From Pseudopedobacter beijingensis (GTDB lineage Bacteria > Bacteroidota > Bacteroidia > Sphingobacteriales > Sphingobacteriaceae), in assembly GCF_042678145.1 (NCBI RefSeq), contig NZ_JBHUDG010000051.1, positions 62,001 through 126,000 of the forward strand: a stretch of 64,000 nt of DNA, written 5' to 3'. This document shows positions 43,482 through 52,924 of this stretch, in pieces (the stretch's first letter is position 1; every line of letters begins with the position of its first letter). A program made the position numbers and the translations under genes. The notes under the pieces were generated by a model. It ran no database searches, had not been told where the DNA came from, and saw nothing but the letters and a program-made list of their open reading frames with translations.

Positions 43482-45788
43482 ATGCAAAAAAACAATCTGG
43501 GATACCCGCGAATTGGTGTCAAAAGAGAATTGAAAAAAGCGAACGAACAGTACTGGTCCGGAAAAATAACCAGACAAGAGTTGTTTAACACCGCAAAAAC
43601 GCTAAAAGAAAAAAACTGGGAGCAACAACAAAAAGCAGGAATAGACTTAATCCCTGCAAACGATTTTAGCTTTTACGATCAGGTTTTAGACTTATCTTTA
43701 GTATTAGGCAATATTCCTACAAGGTATAATCCGGTAGTTGTTCAAAACAAAAACAACACAGAACTGGATCTTTATTTTGCCATGGCCAGAGGTCACCAAA
43801 AGGATGGATTAGATATTAAAGCGATGGAAATGACCAAATGGTTTGATACTAACTACCATTACATTGTACCTGAGTTTTATAAAGATCAAAAATTCCAATT
43901 GTTCTCTGATAAAATATTCAATGAGTTTACAGAAGGACATCGTTTTTTAAAAAAAGCTCCGAAAACAGTTCTTATAGGACCTTTAACCTATCTGCTTTTA
44001 GGGAAAGAAAAAGAAGAAGGTTTCGACAAATTGGATTTATTACCCAAACTATTACCCGTTTATGAAGAAATACTGAATAAATTATCTGCCTTAGGCGCAG
44101 AATGGATACAGTTTGACGAACCATTTTTGGTTTTAGATCTTAACGAAAAACAAAAACAAGCTTATCTGGAAGCTTATAATTATTTGAGAAGAAAAACCAA
44201 AGGAATTAAATTTTTATTAACTACCTATTTTGGGGAACTGGGAGATAATACCGAATTGGCAACTTCTTTACCTGTTGATGCCTTACATATAGATCTGGTT
44301 AGGGCTCCGCAACAACTTACTACTGTTTTAGCATCCTTAAAACCTCACCAATTGTTGTCTTTAGGTGTTGTGGATGGCAGAAACATTTGGAAAAATGATT
44401 ATTCAAAATCAATTAATCTTATTCAACAAGCCATTGACAAGCTAGGAAAAGACATGGTGTTAATAGCTCCATCCAGCTCTCTTTTACATACGCCTATAGA
44501 TTTGAGTCAGGAAACAGAAATAGATCCTGAAATTAAAAACTGGATGGCTTATGCTCAGGAAAAACTGGTTGAAATAGCAGAGTTAGCCGAAATAATAGAT
44601 GGAAACACAGATTTCCTGGCAAAAAACCAGGAAGCAATCAATAATAGAAAAAGATCTTCTAAAATACACAAACCTGTGATAAAACAGCGTACAGAGGCCA
44701 TTACTGAAAATGATGCGCAAAGAAGAAGCAATTTCGCAACCAGACAAAAAATTCAACAAGAAGTTTTCAATTTACCTTTATTCCCTACCACAACCATAGG
44801 TTCTTTTCCTCAAACAGATGAAATTAGAAAACTAAGAGCTGATCTTAAAAAAGGAAATATTACTCAGGAACAATACGATCAACAAATTGCTACAGAAACC
44901 ATCGAAGCTATTAAATGGCAGGAAACAACCGGAATAGATGTTTTGGTACATGGAGAGTTTGAACGTAATGACATGGTTGAATATTTTGGAGAGCGTTTAG
45001 ATGGTTTTTTATTCTCCAAAAACGGATGGGTACAAAGTTATGGTAGCCGTTGTGTAAAACCTCCGGTAATTTATGGTGATGTTAGCAGACCTGCAGACAT
45101 GACTGTTAAATGGACTGCTTTTGCTCAGCAACAAACCCAAAAGCTAATGAAGGGAATGTTAACCGGACCGGTGACCATTTTACAATGGTCTTTTGTAAGA
45201 GATGACCAACCTAGAAGCAAAACTACAAATCAAATAGCATTAGCTATTAGGGATGAAGTAGTTGCACTAGAAAGTGCAAACATTAAAGTTATCCAGATTG
45301 ACGAACCGGCTATACGCGAAGGTTTACCTCTACGTAAAAAAGATTGGGATGCTTATCTGGACTGGGCTATTAAAGCTTTCAGAATTTCTGCCAGCGGAGT
45401 AAATGACGAAACGCAAATACATACCCATATGTGTTATAGCGAATTCAACGACATTATACGTCACATTGCGGCTATGGACGCTGATGTTATTACCATTGAA
45501 ACGTCCAGATCTGATATGGAATTATTGTCTGCTTTCTCAGACTTTAAATATCCAAACGAAATTGGTCCTGGGGTTTATGATATCCACTCTCCACGTATAC
45601 CGTCTGTAGAAGAAATGGTATCACTTTTAGAAAAAGCTATTGCTTTATTGCCTGCCAGAAATATCTGGATTAATCCAGATTGTGGTTTAAAAACCAGAAA
45701 ATGGCCTGAAACAAAACAAGCTTTGGAAAATATGGTTAAAGCTGGTGAACAACTGAGAGCTAAAATCAGTGAATCTGCTTTAGCTTAA
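43482..45788 (+). CDS. metE: Cobalamin-independent methionine synthase
   Basis: MetE transfers a methyl group from 5-methyltetrahydropteroyl-triglutamate to homocysteine. The N-terminal GYPRIGVKRELKKANEQYW and the C-terminal zinc site are present, with His and Cys in THMCYSEFNDI, Glu in IETSRSDME and Cys in NPDCGLKTRKW. The 768-residue length is standard. The start is the ATG at 43482; the frame upstream runs into the riboswitch leader. Control by a B12 riboswitch suggests that a B12-dependent metH exists elsewhere. Confidence 0.97.
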   Translation: MQKNNLGYPRIGVKRELKKANEQYWSGKITRQELFNTAKTLKEKNWEQQQKAGIDLIPANDFSFYDQVLDLSLVLGNIPTRYNPVVVQNKNNTELDLYFAMARGHQKDGLDIKAMEMTKWFDTNYHYIVPEFYKDQKFQLFSDKIFNEFTEGHRFLKKAPKTVLIGPLTYLLLGKEKEEGFDKLDLLPKLLPVYEEILNKLSALGAEWIQFDEPFLVLDLNEKQKQAYLEAYNYLRRKTKGIKFLLTTYFGELGDNTELATSLPVDALHIDLVRAPQQLTTVLASLKPHQLLSLGVVDGRNIWKNDYSKSINLIQQAIDKLGKDMVLIAPSSSLLHTPIDLSQETEIDPEIKNWMAYAQEKLVEIAELAEIIDGNTDFLAKNQEAINNRKRSSKIHKPVIKQRTEAITENDAQRRSNFATRQKIQQEVFNLPLFPTTTIGSFPQTDEIRKLRADLKKGNITQEQYDQQIATETIEAIKWQETTGIDVLVHGEFERNDMVEYFGERLDGFLFSKNGWVQSYGSRCVKPPVIYGDVSRPADMTVKWTAFAQQQTQKLMKGMLTGPVTILQWSFVRDDQPRSKTTNQIALAIRDEVVALESANIKVIQIDEPAIREGLPLRKKDWDAYLDWAIKAFRISASGVNDETQIHTHMCYSEFNDIIRHIAAMDADVITIETSRSDMELLSAFSDFKYPNEIGPGVYDIHSPRIPSVEEMVSLLEKAIALLPARNIWINPDCGLKTRKWPETKQALENMVKAGEQLRAKISESALA

Positions 45789-45793
45789 AAGTT

Positions 45794-45830
45794 AAGAGTG
45801 CGGTATTGTAATATACTGCACTCTTTTTGT
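45794..45830 (+). terminator. Terminator after metE
   Basis: AAGAGTGCGGTAT pairs with ATACTGCACTCTT (one G-U) and is followed by T5. Confidence 0.87.
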
Positions 45831-45899
45831 TTCTCCCTTCTTCCTAAGAATTTTTACTTTATTCAAATACTCAGTCATTTATAAAACAGCAAATTTACT

Positions 45900-45907
45900 T
45901 ACCTTTG
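45900..45907 (+). promoter_or_regulatory. -7 element for the ABC-F gene
   Basis: TACCTTTG matches TAnnTTTG and ends 7 nt before the ATG, so the mRNA would be nearly leaderless. Confidence 0.6.
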
Positions 45908-45914
45908 CGCCCTC

Positions 45915-47840
45915 ATGATTGCGATTAACGACTTAACATTTCTAATTGGATCCAGGGCTTTGTATAACGAGGCTAACTGGCATATAAAACCTGGTGACCG
46001 CGTAGGATTAATTGGTGCAAATGGAACAGGAAAATCAACTCTACTAAAATTGATTGTGGGAGAATACACTCCAACATCAGGTAGTATTTCCATGTCAAAA
46101 GAATTAAAGATAGGCTATCTTAATCAGGATTTATTATCTTATGAATCTCACAATAGCATTTTGCATGTAGCCATGGAAGCTTTTGAACGCCAGAACCAAT
46201 TGCACCATGAAATAGAAGAGCTGCTAAAAAAGATAGAAACTGATTACTCTGAAGATACACTTCGTAAACTGAGCAATAGACAAGAAGAGTTTGCGGCTTT
46301 AGACGGCTATAACATAGAATACAGAGCTAACCAAATTTTGGCGGGTCTGGGTTTTAGCGAAGAAGATCAGCACAGGGCATTAAATACCTTTTCAGGAGGT
46401 TGGCGTATGCGCGTAATGCTAGCTAAAATTCTTTTGCAGGATCCGGATATATTACTACTGGATGAGCCCACTAACCACATGGACTTACCTTCTATTAAAT
46501 GGTTAGAAAATTATCTTATGGGATTTGAAGGCGCCATTGTAATTGTATCTCACGACCGTTATTTTCTGGATAAAATAGTGAATAGAATTGTGGAATCCCG
46601 AAAAGGGAAATTAACTTCTTATTCAGGTAATTACACTTATTACCTGGAAGAGAAAGAGTTAAGATCTGAAATACAACGTGGGGAATTTAAAAATCAGCAA
46701 GCAAAAATAAAACAGGAAGAACGTCTTATCGAACGTTTCAGAGCCAAGGCTTCTAAAGCAAAAATGGCTCAGTCCAGAATGAAAGCGCTGGAAAAAATGG
46801 AACGTGTAGAAGATGTTGATGATGATAATCCTACCGTAAATTTCAGTTTCAAATTCACCAAAGCTTCGGGACGACATGTTATCCGGATAGAGAACGCCTA
46901 CAAAAGTTATCCGGCTATAGACATTCTGGAAAATGCTGATGCAATTATCGAAAAAGGTGATAAAATTGCATTAATTGGGGCAAATGGTAAAGGTAAATCT
47001 ACTTTACTCAGAATTATAGCAGGGACTGAACCTTTTGAGGGAAAATGTGAAACGGGACATAATGTTACTGAAACATTTTTTGCTCAGCATCAGTTGGAAT
47101 CATTACATCTGGAAAACTCCATATTAGAGGAATTACAATCTTTTGCTCCAAAACACACAGATACGGAGCTACGTTCTTTACTAGGTTGTTTTTTATTTAC
47201 CGGAGATGATGTATTTAAGAAAATCAAGGTTTTATCCGGGGGAGAAAAATCCAGAGTTGCACTTGCCAAATCGTTAACTACCGATTCTAACTTTCTTATT
47301 CTGGATGAGCCTACCAACCACCTTGATATTCAATCCGTAAATATCCTTATACAAGCGTTACAACAATACGAAGGTACTTTTATTACCGTATCCCACGATC
47401 GTTATTTTCTGGACAATGTAGCCAACAAAATTTGGTTTATAGAAGATAAAAAAATCAAGGAATATCCGGGAACTTACGAAGAATATGAAGAGTGGCAGGT
47501 TACCCGTGACAAAAACAGCAAGCCTGTTGAGGTAAATAAAGAACCTAAGAAAGAAAAAGCAAAAAAAGAGGAAGTAACTAAATCTGTTTCCGATGATACA
47601 AGCAAACAGCTTAAAAAACTAAATAATCAGTTACAGAAACTGGAAGAGGAAATTGAAGCTCAAAACTTATCTGTCCAAAAATTGGAAAGCGAATTGGGTA
47701 ACGAGGCAATATATAGCGATGCTGAAAAACTAAAATCTGTGAATGACAATTATAGCATAGCAAAAATGGATTTGGAAAAACTTCAGCAAAAATGGGAAAA
47801 AATGGCCGAAGAAATCTTAATTCTGGAAGAAAGCCTCTAA
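45915..47840 (+). CDS. ABC-F family ATPase
   Basis: This cytosolic protein has two ABC ATPase domains in one chain and no membrane part, like translation factors EttA, Uup and YheS. Walker A motifs are GANGTGKST (about residue 35) and GANGKGKST (about 355), with signatures FSGGWRMRV and LSGGEKSRV. The linker holds the charged helix typical of ABC-F proteins. A C-terminal Lys/Glu-rich coiled coil (about 545-641) resembles Uup/YheS. A DNA- or ribosome-related role is likely; no resistance role is implied. Confidence 0.92.
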   Translation: MIAINDLTFLIGSRALYNEANWHIKPGDRVGLIGANGTGKSTLLKLIVGEYTPTSGSISMSKELKIGYLNQDLLSYESHNSILHVAMEAFERQNQLHHEIEELLKKIETDYSEDTLRKLSNRQEEFAALDGYNIEYRANQILAGLGFSEEDQHRALNTFSGGWRMRVMLAKILLQDPDILLLDEPTNHMDLPSIKWLENYLMGFEGAIVIVSHDRYFLDKIVNRIVESRKGKLTSYSGNYTYYLEEKELRSEIQRGEFKNQQAKIKQEERLIERFRAKASKAKMAQSRMKALEKMERVEDVDDDNPTVNFSFKFTKASGRHVIRIENAYKSYPAIDILENADAIIEKGDKIALIGANGKGKSTLLRIIAGTEPFEGKCETGHNVTETFFAQHQLESLHLENSILEELQSFAPKHTDTELRSLLGCFLFTGDDVFKKIKVLSGGEKSRVALAKSLTTDSNFLILDEPTNHLDIQSVNILIQALQQYEGTFITVSHDRYFLDNVANKIWFIEDKKIKEYPGTYEEYEEWQVTRDKNSKPVEVNKEPKKEKAKKEEVTKSVSDDTSKQLKKLNNQLQKLEEEIEAQNLSVQKLESELGNEAIYSDAEKLKSVNDNYSIAKMDLEKLQQKWEKMAEEILILEESL

Positions 47841-47848
47841 CAAAAAAA

Positions 47849-47884
47849 ACTCCGGAATACTATAAAAATTCAGTATTCCGGAGT
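47849..47884 (-). terminator. Terminator after proA
   Basis: ACTCCGGAATACT pairs perfectly with AGTATTCCGGAGT. On the reverse strand it ends in a run of eight T, so it mainly serves proA but may also stop the convergent ABC-F transcript. Confidence 0.87.
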
Positions 47885-47918
47885 CATATATCAAAAGGTT
47901 TATTAAAACCTATTTTAT

Positions 47919-49166
47919 TTATCTTATTTGCCCGTCGCCAGTAACAAACCATTTCTCGGTAACCAGTTTTTCCAATGCAAAAGGACCTCTGGCGTGAAGT
48001 TTCTGTGTAGAAATACCTATCTCTGCACCTAATCCAAACTCTCCTCCATCAGTAAATCTGGTAGAAGCATTTGAATAAACTGCAGCAGCATCAATATCAT
48101 TCATAAACTTCTCTATTTTGGCTGCATCTTTAGATATAATGGCTTCTGAATGTTTTGAAGAATGTTCCGTAATATGTTCTATAGCTTCATCCACACCATC
48201 AACCACCTTTACCGAGCATTTTAAAGACAAAAATTCACGGCCAAAATCATCTTCTGCTGCTTTTTGCAAAAGTTTATACCCTTCTTTATTCAATATCTTA
48301 TAAGCTTCTTCATCAGCAAAAATCTCTACCTCAAATTCAGCTAATTTAGGAGCTACTTTGTTTAGTAAATCTGCAGCTACTTTTCTGTCTACCAAAATAG
48401 TATCTAACGAATTACATACTGATGGTCTTGTAACTTTAGCATTAGTAATAATATCTGCAGCACTATCCAAATCTGCGGTTTCCTCCACATAAGTATGGCA
48501 AACCCCCGCTCCTGTCTCAATAACAGGAACTTTAGCGTTACTTCGCACAAAATCAATCAATTGCTGGGAACCTCTTGGAATAATAATATCTACATATTTG
48601 GTAGCGGTAAGCAGCTCACCCACGAAAGCTCTGTCAACAGGTAATAACTGTACAATTTCTTCGCTAACTCCATGCTTTTTCAGCACTTCCTTGATTATGT
48701 TGACCAAACAAATATTAGTATAAAAAGCATCAGAACCACCTCTAAGCACACAAACATTCCCAGACCTTATACATAAAGAAGCTACGTCTATAGTTACATT
48801 AGGTCTTGATTCATATATTACACCAACCACTCCTAACGGAACTGATTTCTTTTGCACTTTTAACCCATTTTTCAACGTTTTTTCAGAAAGCACCTGTAAA
48901 GTCGGATCTTCCAAAACAGCTACTTCTCTGATACTTTCTGCCAATCCGTTAATACGTTCGGCATTCAGTAACAATCTGTCTTTTTTAGGGTCACTATCAT
49001 CCATCTTAACCAAATCTTTAGCATTTTCTGCTATAATCAGGTCGGTGTTTTTCACTAGTTCATCTGCCAAATCCTTCAATATCTCCTCCTTCTGCACCGA
49101 AGAAAGATTCTTTACTACTCTGGTAGCTTCAGATGCTGATTTTAATATATGACTTATAGTTTCCAT
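47919..49166 (-). CDS. proA: Gamma-glutamyl phosphate reductase
   Basis: ProA reduces glutamyl 5-phosphate to the semialdehyde with NADPH, the second step of proline synthesis. Motifs include PLGVVGVIYESRPNVTIDVA, CVLRGGSDAFYTN, the catalytic-Cys block TRPSVCNSLDTIL and IISKDAAKIEKF. The 415-residue length is normal. It lies 9 bp after proB, which forms a proBA operon. Confidence 0.96.
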   Translation of the reverse strand: METISHILKSASEATRVVKNLSSVQKEEILKDLADELVKNTDLIIAENAKDLVKMDDSDPKKDRLLLNAERINGLAESIREVAVLEDPTLQVLSEKTLKNGLKVQKKSVPLGVVGVIYESRPNVTIDVASLCIRSGNVCVLRGGSDAFYTNICLVNIIKEVLKKHGVSEEIVQLLPVDRAFVGELLTATKYVDIIIPRGSQQLIDFVRSNAKVPVIETGAGVCHTYVEETADLDSAADIITNAKVTRPSVCNSLDTILVDRKVAADLLNKVAPKLAEFEVEIFADEEAYKILNKEGYKLLQKAAEDDFGREFLSLKCSVKVVDGVDEAIEHITEHSSKHSEAIISKDAAKIEKFMNDIDAAAVYSNASTRFTDGGEFGLGAEIGISTQKLHARGPFALEKLVTEKWFVTGDGQIR

Positions 49167-49175
49167 TCTTATTAT

Positions 49176-50207
49176 TTATACCAAAACAATATCATCGGCA
49201 TGTGCCAATTCCAGGTTTTGTTTACTTTCTGTAAGTTTCAACGTTTTTGAATCTATTTTCGCTTTAGCTATCGCCACAACCAGATTTTTTTCATTTAAAA
49301 TCTGAAAAACTTCTCCGGGCTCAAAATCACGGATAACAGACTTTACTCCCACCGCCAATAAGCTTCGCCTTTTTTCCAAAGCTTTTTCGGCCCCTTCATC
49401 AACCGTTACCGCTCCGCTGATTAAGCTTCCACTCGCTAGCCATTTATTTCTGGACGATATTTTCTTCGCTTGCGGATGACAAACTGTTCCGGTTTCGCCC
49501 TTAATACTTTTTAATATCCCATCTTCTGTTCTTACACCAAAAATAACCGCTTTTATTCCCATCTGTGTAGCCAAACGGGCAAAATTAAGCTTAGATGTCA
49601 TTCCCCCTAAACCTACAGAAGATTTATCTGTACGAGCTAAAGATAAAGCTTCTTTATCAATAACTTTTAATTCTGGCACTACATTTCCTTCTGCGTCTAA
49701 TACTCCGGGAACAGATGTACTAAACAATACTTGCTCGGCACCAAAACCAACAGCTATTAATGTAGCAAGCTCATCATTATCCGAAAATTTCAATTCCAGA
49801 TTACTCACCACATCATTTTCGTTGGCAACAGGTATAATATCGCTTTTCCAAAGCTCTTCGTAAGTTTTTTTCAACTGCAAAAACTGATCGCGGTTAGAAA
49901 AATGACCTCTTTCGCATAAGCTCTGTGCAATGGCTAATTTATAGGGTTCAAAATACTTCGAATATATCTGCAGCAATAAGGGATTTCCTATAGCTGCTGC
50001 TGCTTTTCGTTGAATTAAGGTTCCTTTATAACCCTTAATATATTTTTTACCTGCGGCAACAGCTCCAGACGAAACTAAAACAATGTTATAATCGTTATGT
50101 AAAACAGCAACCTGTCTGGCTATTTCGCTAACCACCTGCTCGTCCAGTTCTCCATTTGTGGTAATAGACGCTGATCCAAATTTTATAACAACGATTGGCT
50201 TCTTCAT
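49176..50207 (-). CDS. proB: Glutamate 5-kinase
   Basis: ProB phosphorylates glutamate, the first and feedback-controlled step of proline synthesis. The amino-acid kinase domain includes VVIKFGSASIT, VLVSSGAVAAGKKY, SDNDELATLIAVGF and SVGLGGMTSKL. A C-terminal PUA domain (about 255-343) ends the protein. The 343-residue length is slightly short for the two-domain form. It heads the proBA pair. Confidence 0.95.
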   Translation of the reverse strand: MKKPIVVIKFGSASITTNGELDEQVVSEIARQVAVLHNDYNIVLVSSGAVAAGKKYIKGYKGTLIQRKAAAAIGNPLLLQIYSKYFEPYKLAIAQSLCERGHFSNRDQFLQLKKTYEELWKSDIIPVANENDVVSNLELKFSDNDELATLIAVGFGAEQVLFSTSVPGVLDAEGNVVPELKVIDKEALSLARTDKSSVGLGGMTSKLNFARLATQMGIKAVIFGVRTEDGILKSIKGETGTVCHPQAKKISSRNKWLASGSLISGAVTVDEGAEKALEKRRSLLAVGVKSVIRDFEPGEVFQILNEKNLVVAIAKAKIDSKTLKLTESKQNLELAHADDIVLV

Positions 50208-50323
50208 ATATTTTTAAGCTGAAAGTACACAAAAACCAGCTTTACAGGTTCTCTTTATTTAAGCTTGTAAAGCTATAAAATTGCGAGGCTAAAAAAAACT
50301 ATTAAACCGTATTCTTTTAATTT

Positions 50324-51340
50324 TTACGGGGCTATGTTTTTCGTAGAATCACCTGCAAATTTATTAGCTATAATACTTGCAATAATCAGCTGGGCAGTAT
50401 GATAAATCATTAAAGGTAATAGTATCAACCCCATTTGATCTGATGTTGGAAAAAGTATTTTAGACATGACAGTACCATGCACCAATGATTTTTTAGATCC
50501 GCAGAATATCAGGGTTATCCTATCTTCGCTATTAAATCCTAATAGTTTACTCAACAAGTTAGTAAGTTCTAATACTAAAAAGAATAATGCCACTGTTGAT
50601 AGTAACAATTGCAGTAAATCTTTCACTCCTATTAATGCAAACACGTTTTCGCTAAACGATTCGCAAAATGCGGTAAATATGATTAAAAGGATAATAGACT
50701 GGTCAAATTGCTTTAATCTTTTATTATATTTTTCTGCAAACCATGCGTATTTTCTATGCAATAGAAGTCCCAACAGAACAGGAACAACTACTTGGATGAG
50801 TAATTTTATGATGACACTACTCAGATCAAAATCATTTGTTGCTTTTTCAGACATCCAGAATTCCATCCATATTGGTGTTATAAAAACTCCCAGTAAACTA
50901 GATATGCTGGCATTAAATATGGCTGCCGGCATATTTCCTCTTGCTATAGAAACCATTACTACAGACGAAGAAACTGTTGATGGAAGCGCAGCTAAATAAA
51001 ATAAACCTGTCCAAAAAACGTCTGATTGAAATGATGGAATTATTTTATGTAATAGAATAACAAGTAACGGAAAAAGAATAAAGGTTGATGCATGCACCAA
51101 AACATGCAACTTCCAATTGGCTAATCCTTCTTTCAGTTTTTTGGGACTCAATTTCAATCCATAGAAAAAGAAAATAAGAGACACACAAAAATTGGCTATT
51201 TCTGCTAATGGAATAGGACTTTCTTTTGCCCCTACTGATGGAAATATATAGGCTAACAAAATAGCAATGGCTATTCCTAATAAAAAACCGTCAAACCCGT
51301 AAGATGAGGCTTTTTTTGTTAATCTACTAAGTACACTCAT
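50324..51340 (-). CDS. Bile acid:sodium symporter-like transporter (BASS/SBF-like)
   Basis: The 338-residue protein has about nine to ten transmembrane helices and resembles the SBF-like (YfeH/PF13593) branch of the BASS superfamily. Typical pieces are FFYGLKLSPKKLKEGLANW, LPSTVSSSVVMVSIARGN and FCGSKKSLVHGTVMSKILF, the latter near the presumed sodium-binding crossover. The substrate is unknown. A -7 element at 51401-51408 may drive it separately from the NUDIX gene 65 bp upstream. Confidence 0.88.
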   Translation of the reverse strand: MSVLSRLTKKASSYGFDGFLLGIAIAILLAYIFPSVGAKESPIPLAEIANFCVSLIFFFYGLKLSPKKLKEGLANWKLHVLVHASTFILFPLLVILLHKIIPSFQSDVFWTGLFYLAALPSTVSSSVVMVSIARGNMPAAIFNASISSLLGVFITPIWMEFWMSEKATNDFDLSSVIIKLLIQVVVPVLLGLLLHRKYAWFAEKYNKRLKQFDQSIILLIIFTAFCESFSENVFALIGVKDLLQLLLSTVALFFLVLELTNLLSKLLGFNSEDRITLIFCGSKKSLVHGTVMSKILFPTSDQMGLILLPLMIYHTAQLIIASIIANKFAGDSTKNIAP

Positions 51341-51400
51341 AATAGCGACAAATAATGTTCTGATTTGGGAATTATATTATTCATTCAAGCAGTTTTGCTG

Positions 51401-51408
51401 CAAAGTTA
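51401..51408 (-). promoter_or_regulatory. -7 element for the BASS-like gene
   Basis: Reverse-strand TAACTTTG matches TAnnTTTG at the end of the NUDIX gene, about 60 nt before the transporter ATG. Confidence 0.45.
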
Positions 51409-51852
51409 TCTTCCACTTTCTTTCAGTAACTCCAATACATATTTATCCACCGGAAAGGTTAAATCATTTGTACTTAAAGAATTTACACCACACCATCTAA
51501 AGCTTTGCTTATTTTCAGTTTGTTGGCCTTCAAAATCAAAAGGCTGGATAGCTATTTTTATATTTAAGGATTCTGCAGGTTTAACCTTATAGTAAATAGA
51601 AAGTAATTGTTCATCAGAAAATAAAGATTTCACAAAAAAATCTGTCGTATAATAATGCTCAATAACTTCTATATTTAATTGACATTCTTCTAAAAACTCT
51701 CTTTTTAATCCGTCAATAGTTCCCTCTCCCAATTCTAATCCTCCTCCGGGAAACTTTGTAAATTTGTAGCCTTTTATTTCTTCGTCTGTGAGTAAAATCT
51801 CTCCGGCTTCATTAATCAACAAACCATAAACCCTAACGTTAAATTTATCCAT
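51406..51852 (-). CDS. NUDIX hydrolase
   Basis: The 148-residue protein has one NUDIX domain. The NUDIX box reads GGGLELGEGTIDGLKREFLE then ECQLNIEV, with the metal-binding REFLEE glutamates in place. Such enzymes hydrolyse nucleoside diphosphates linked to other moieties; the substrate here is not evident. The ATG at 51852 is preferred to the adjacent upstream GTG. It lies 5 bp after the CDF transporter gene and is probably co-transcribed. Confidence 0.9.
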   Translation of the reverse strand: MDKFNVRVYGLLINEAGEILLTDEEIKGYKFTKFPGGGLELGEGTIDGLKREFLEECQLNIEVIEHYYTTDFFVKSLFSDEQLLSIYYKVKPAESLNIKIAIQPFDFEGQQTENKQSFRWCGVNSLSTNDLTFPVDKYVLELLKESGR

Positions 51853-51857
51853 CACTA

Positions 51858-52835
51858 TTAATCTTTATCAAAATGCTTTTGATTTTTAGTAACATTACCA
51901 ATATGCCATTCTATATTTATAGTTTGAGGCTCTTTTCTTACAGGACACTCTTTCATATTACAATAATGACAACATTCTGGTAAACAAGGATCTGCATGTA
52001 CAAATAGTTCTGCTTTATAATCTCCAGAATTCATTGCTTTATCAATATCAGAAACCTCCTGATGCACTTTCACCAAATCAAAATAGTACGGAAGCGTTAC
52101 GTGACAATCTATGTGGTAAGTTTCTCCATATTTCTGCACTCTTAGGTTATGCACATCAATCCACTCATCACGTCTGTAAGTATTAAAATGCTTTAAAAGG
52201 TTTTTCACAAACTCTATATCGGATTCATCCATTAACCCTCCAATAGAAATACGTGTAAGCTTATACCCATTATAAATGATATAAAAACCTAAAGCAAAGG
52301 AAATTAAACTATCTATCCATGATAAATTAGTTAAGTAAATCAGTACTAAACCAATAATTAATCCAAATGAGCTTACCGCATCTGTACCTAAATGCTTACC
52401 ATCAGCAACAATCGTTAAAGAGTTCATTTTCTTCCCTTCTTTAACCATATACCAGCTCAAAACACCGTTAACTATCCCGGTTATCCCTATCAGAAAAGCA
52501 CCTTGCAGCAATTCTTTAATGGGTTCGGGATAAAAAACATTATAAGTTGTTTTAGATATAATAATAATACCTGCAATAATTATAAGTACACCTTCTAAAA
52601 AAGCTGAAAAAAATTCAACCTTTCCATGTCCGTATGGGTGGTTTTGATCTTTAGGAAGTGATGCAAAATAAATACTAAAAAAAGCAAAAGAACTAGCTAT
52701 TACATTAACTATGCTTTCTGCCGCATCTGTTAATATCGCATTTGAATTGGTTAAGAAAAACGCAGTAAATTTCACCAACATCAGCAAAACACCTACACTT
52801 AATGATACCAGAACTATCTGTTTTTTCTTCTTCAC
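51858..52835 (-). CDS. Cation diffusion facilitator family transporter
   Basis: CDF proteins export Zn2+, Fe2+, Mn2+ or similar ions by proton exchange. The 325-residue protein has six helices, the metal site residues in TDAAESIVN and DGKHLGTDAVSS, and the HPYGHGK motif. The cytoplasmic C-terminal domain is followed by a Cys/His cluster (HADPCLPECCHYCNMKECP) that is a likely extra metal site. The start codon is GTG; no in-frame ATG precedes the first helix. Confidence 0.92.
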   Translation of the reverse strand: MKKKKQIVLVSLSVGVLLMLVKFTAFFLTNSNAILTDAAESIVNVIASSFAFFSIYFASLPKDQNHPYGHGKVEFFSAFLEGVLIIIAGIIIISKTTYNVFYPEPIKELLQGAFLIGITGIVNGVLSWYMVKEGKKMNSLTIVADGKHLGTDAVSSFGLIIGLVLIYLTNLSWIDSLISFALGFYIIYNGYKLTRISIGGLMDESDIEFVKNLLKHFNTYRRDEWIDVHNLRVQKYGETYHIDCHVTLPYYFDLVKVHQEVSDIDKAMNSGDYKAELFVHADPCLPECCHYCNMKECPVRKEPQTINIEWHIGNVTKNQKHFDKD

Positions 52836-52855
52836 TTTTTATTGTAATTTGAATG

Positions 52856-52863
52856 CAAACTTA
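52856..52863 (-). promoter_or_regulatory. -7 element for the CDF gene
   Basis: Reverse-strand TAAGTTTG matches TAnnTTTG, 20 nt before the GTG start. Confidence 0.6.
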
Positions 52864-52898
52864 AAAATAGAAATTACTACAGACAAAAAACTATTCAT

Positions 52899-52906
52899 TA
52901 TATTTG
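52899..52906 (+). promoter_or_regulatory. -7 element for the aminotransferase gene
   Basis: TATATTTG matches TAnnTTTG and ends 18 nt before the ATG at 52925. A TTG start at 52904 would fall inside this element. Confidence 0.65.
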
Positions 52907-52924
52907 CCTCCCAAAGCTAAAATC

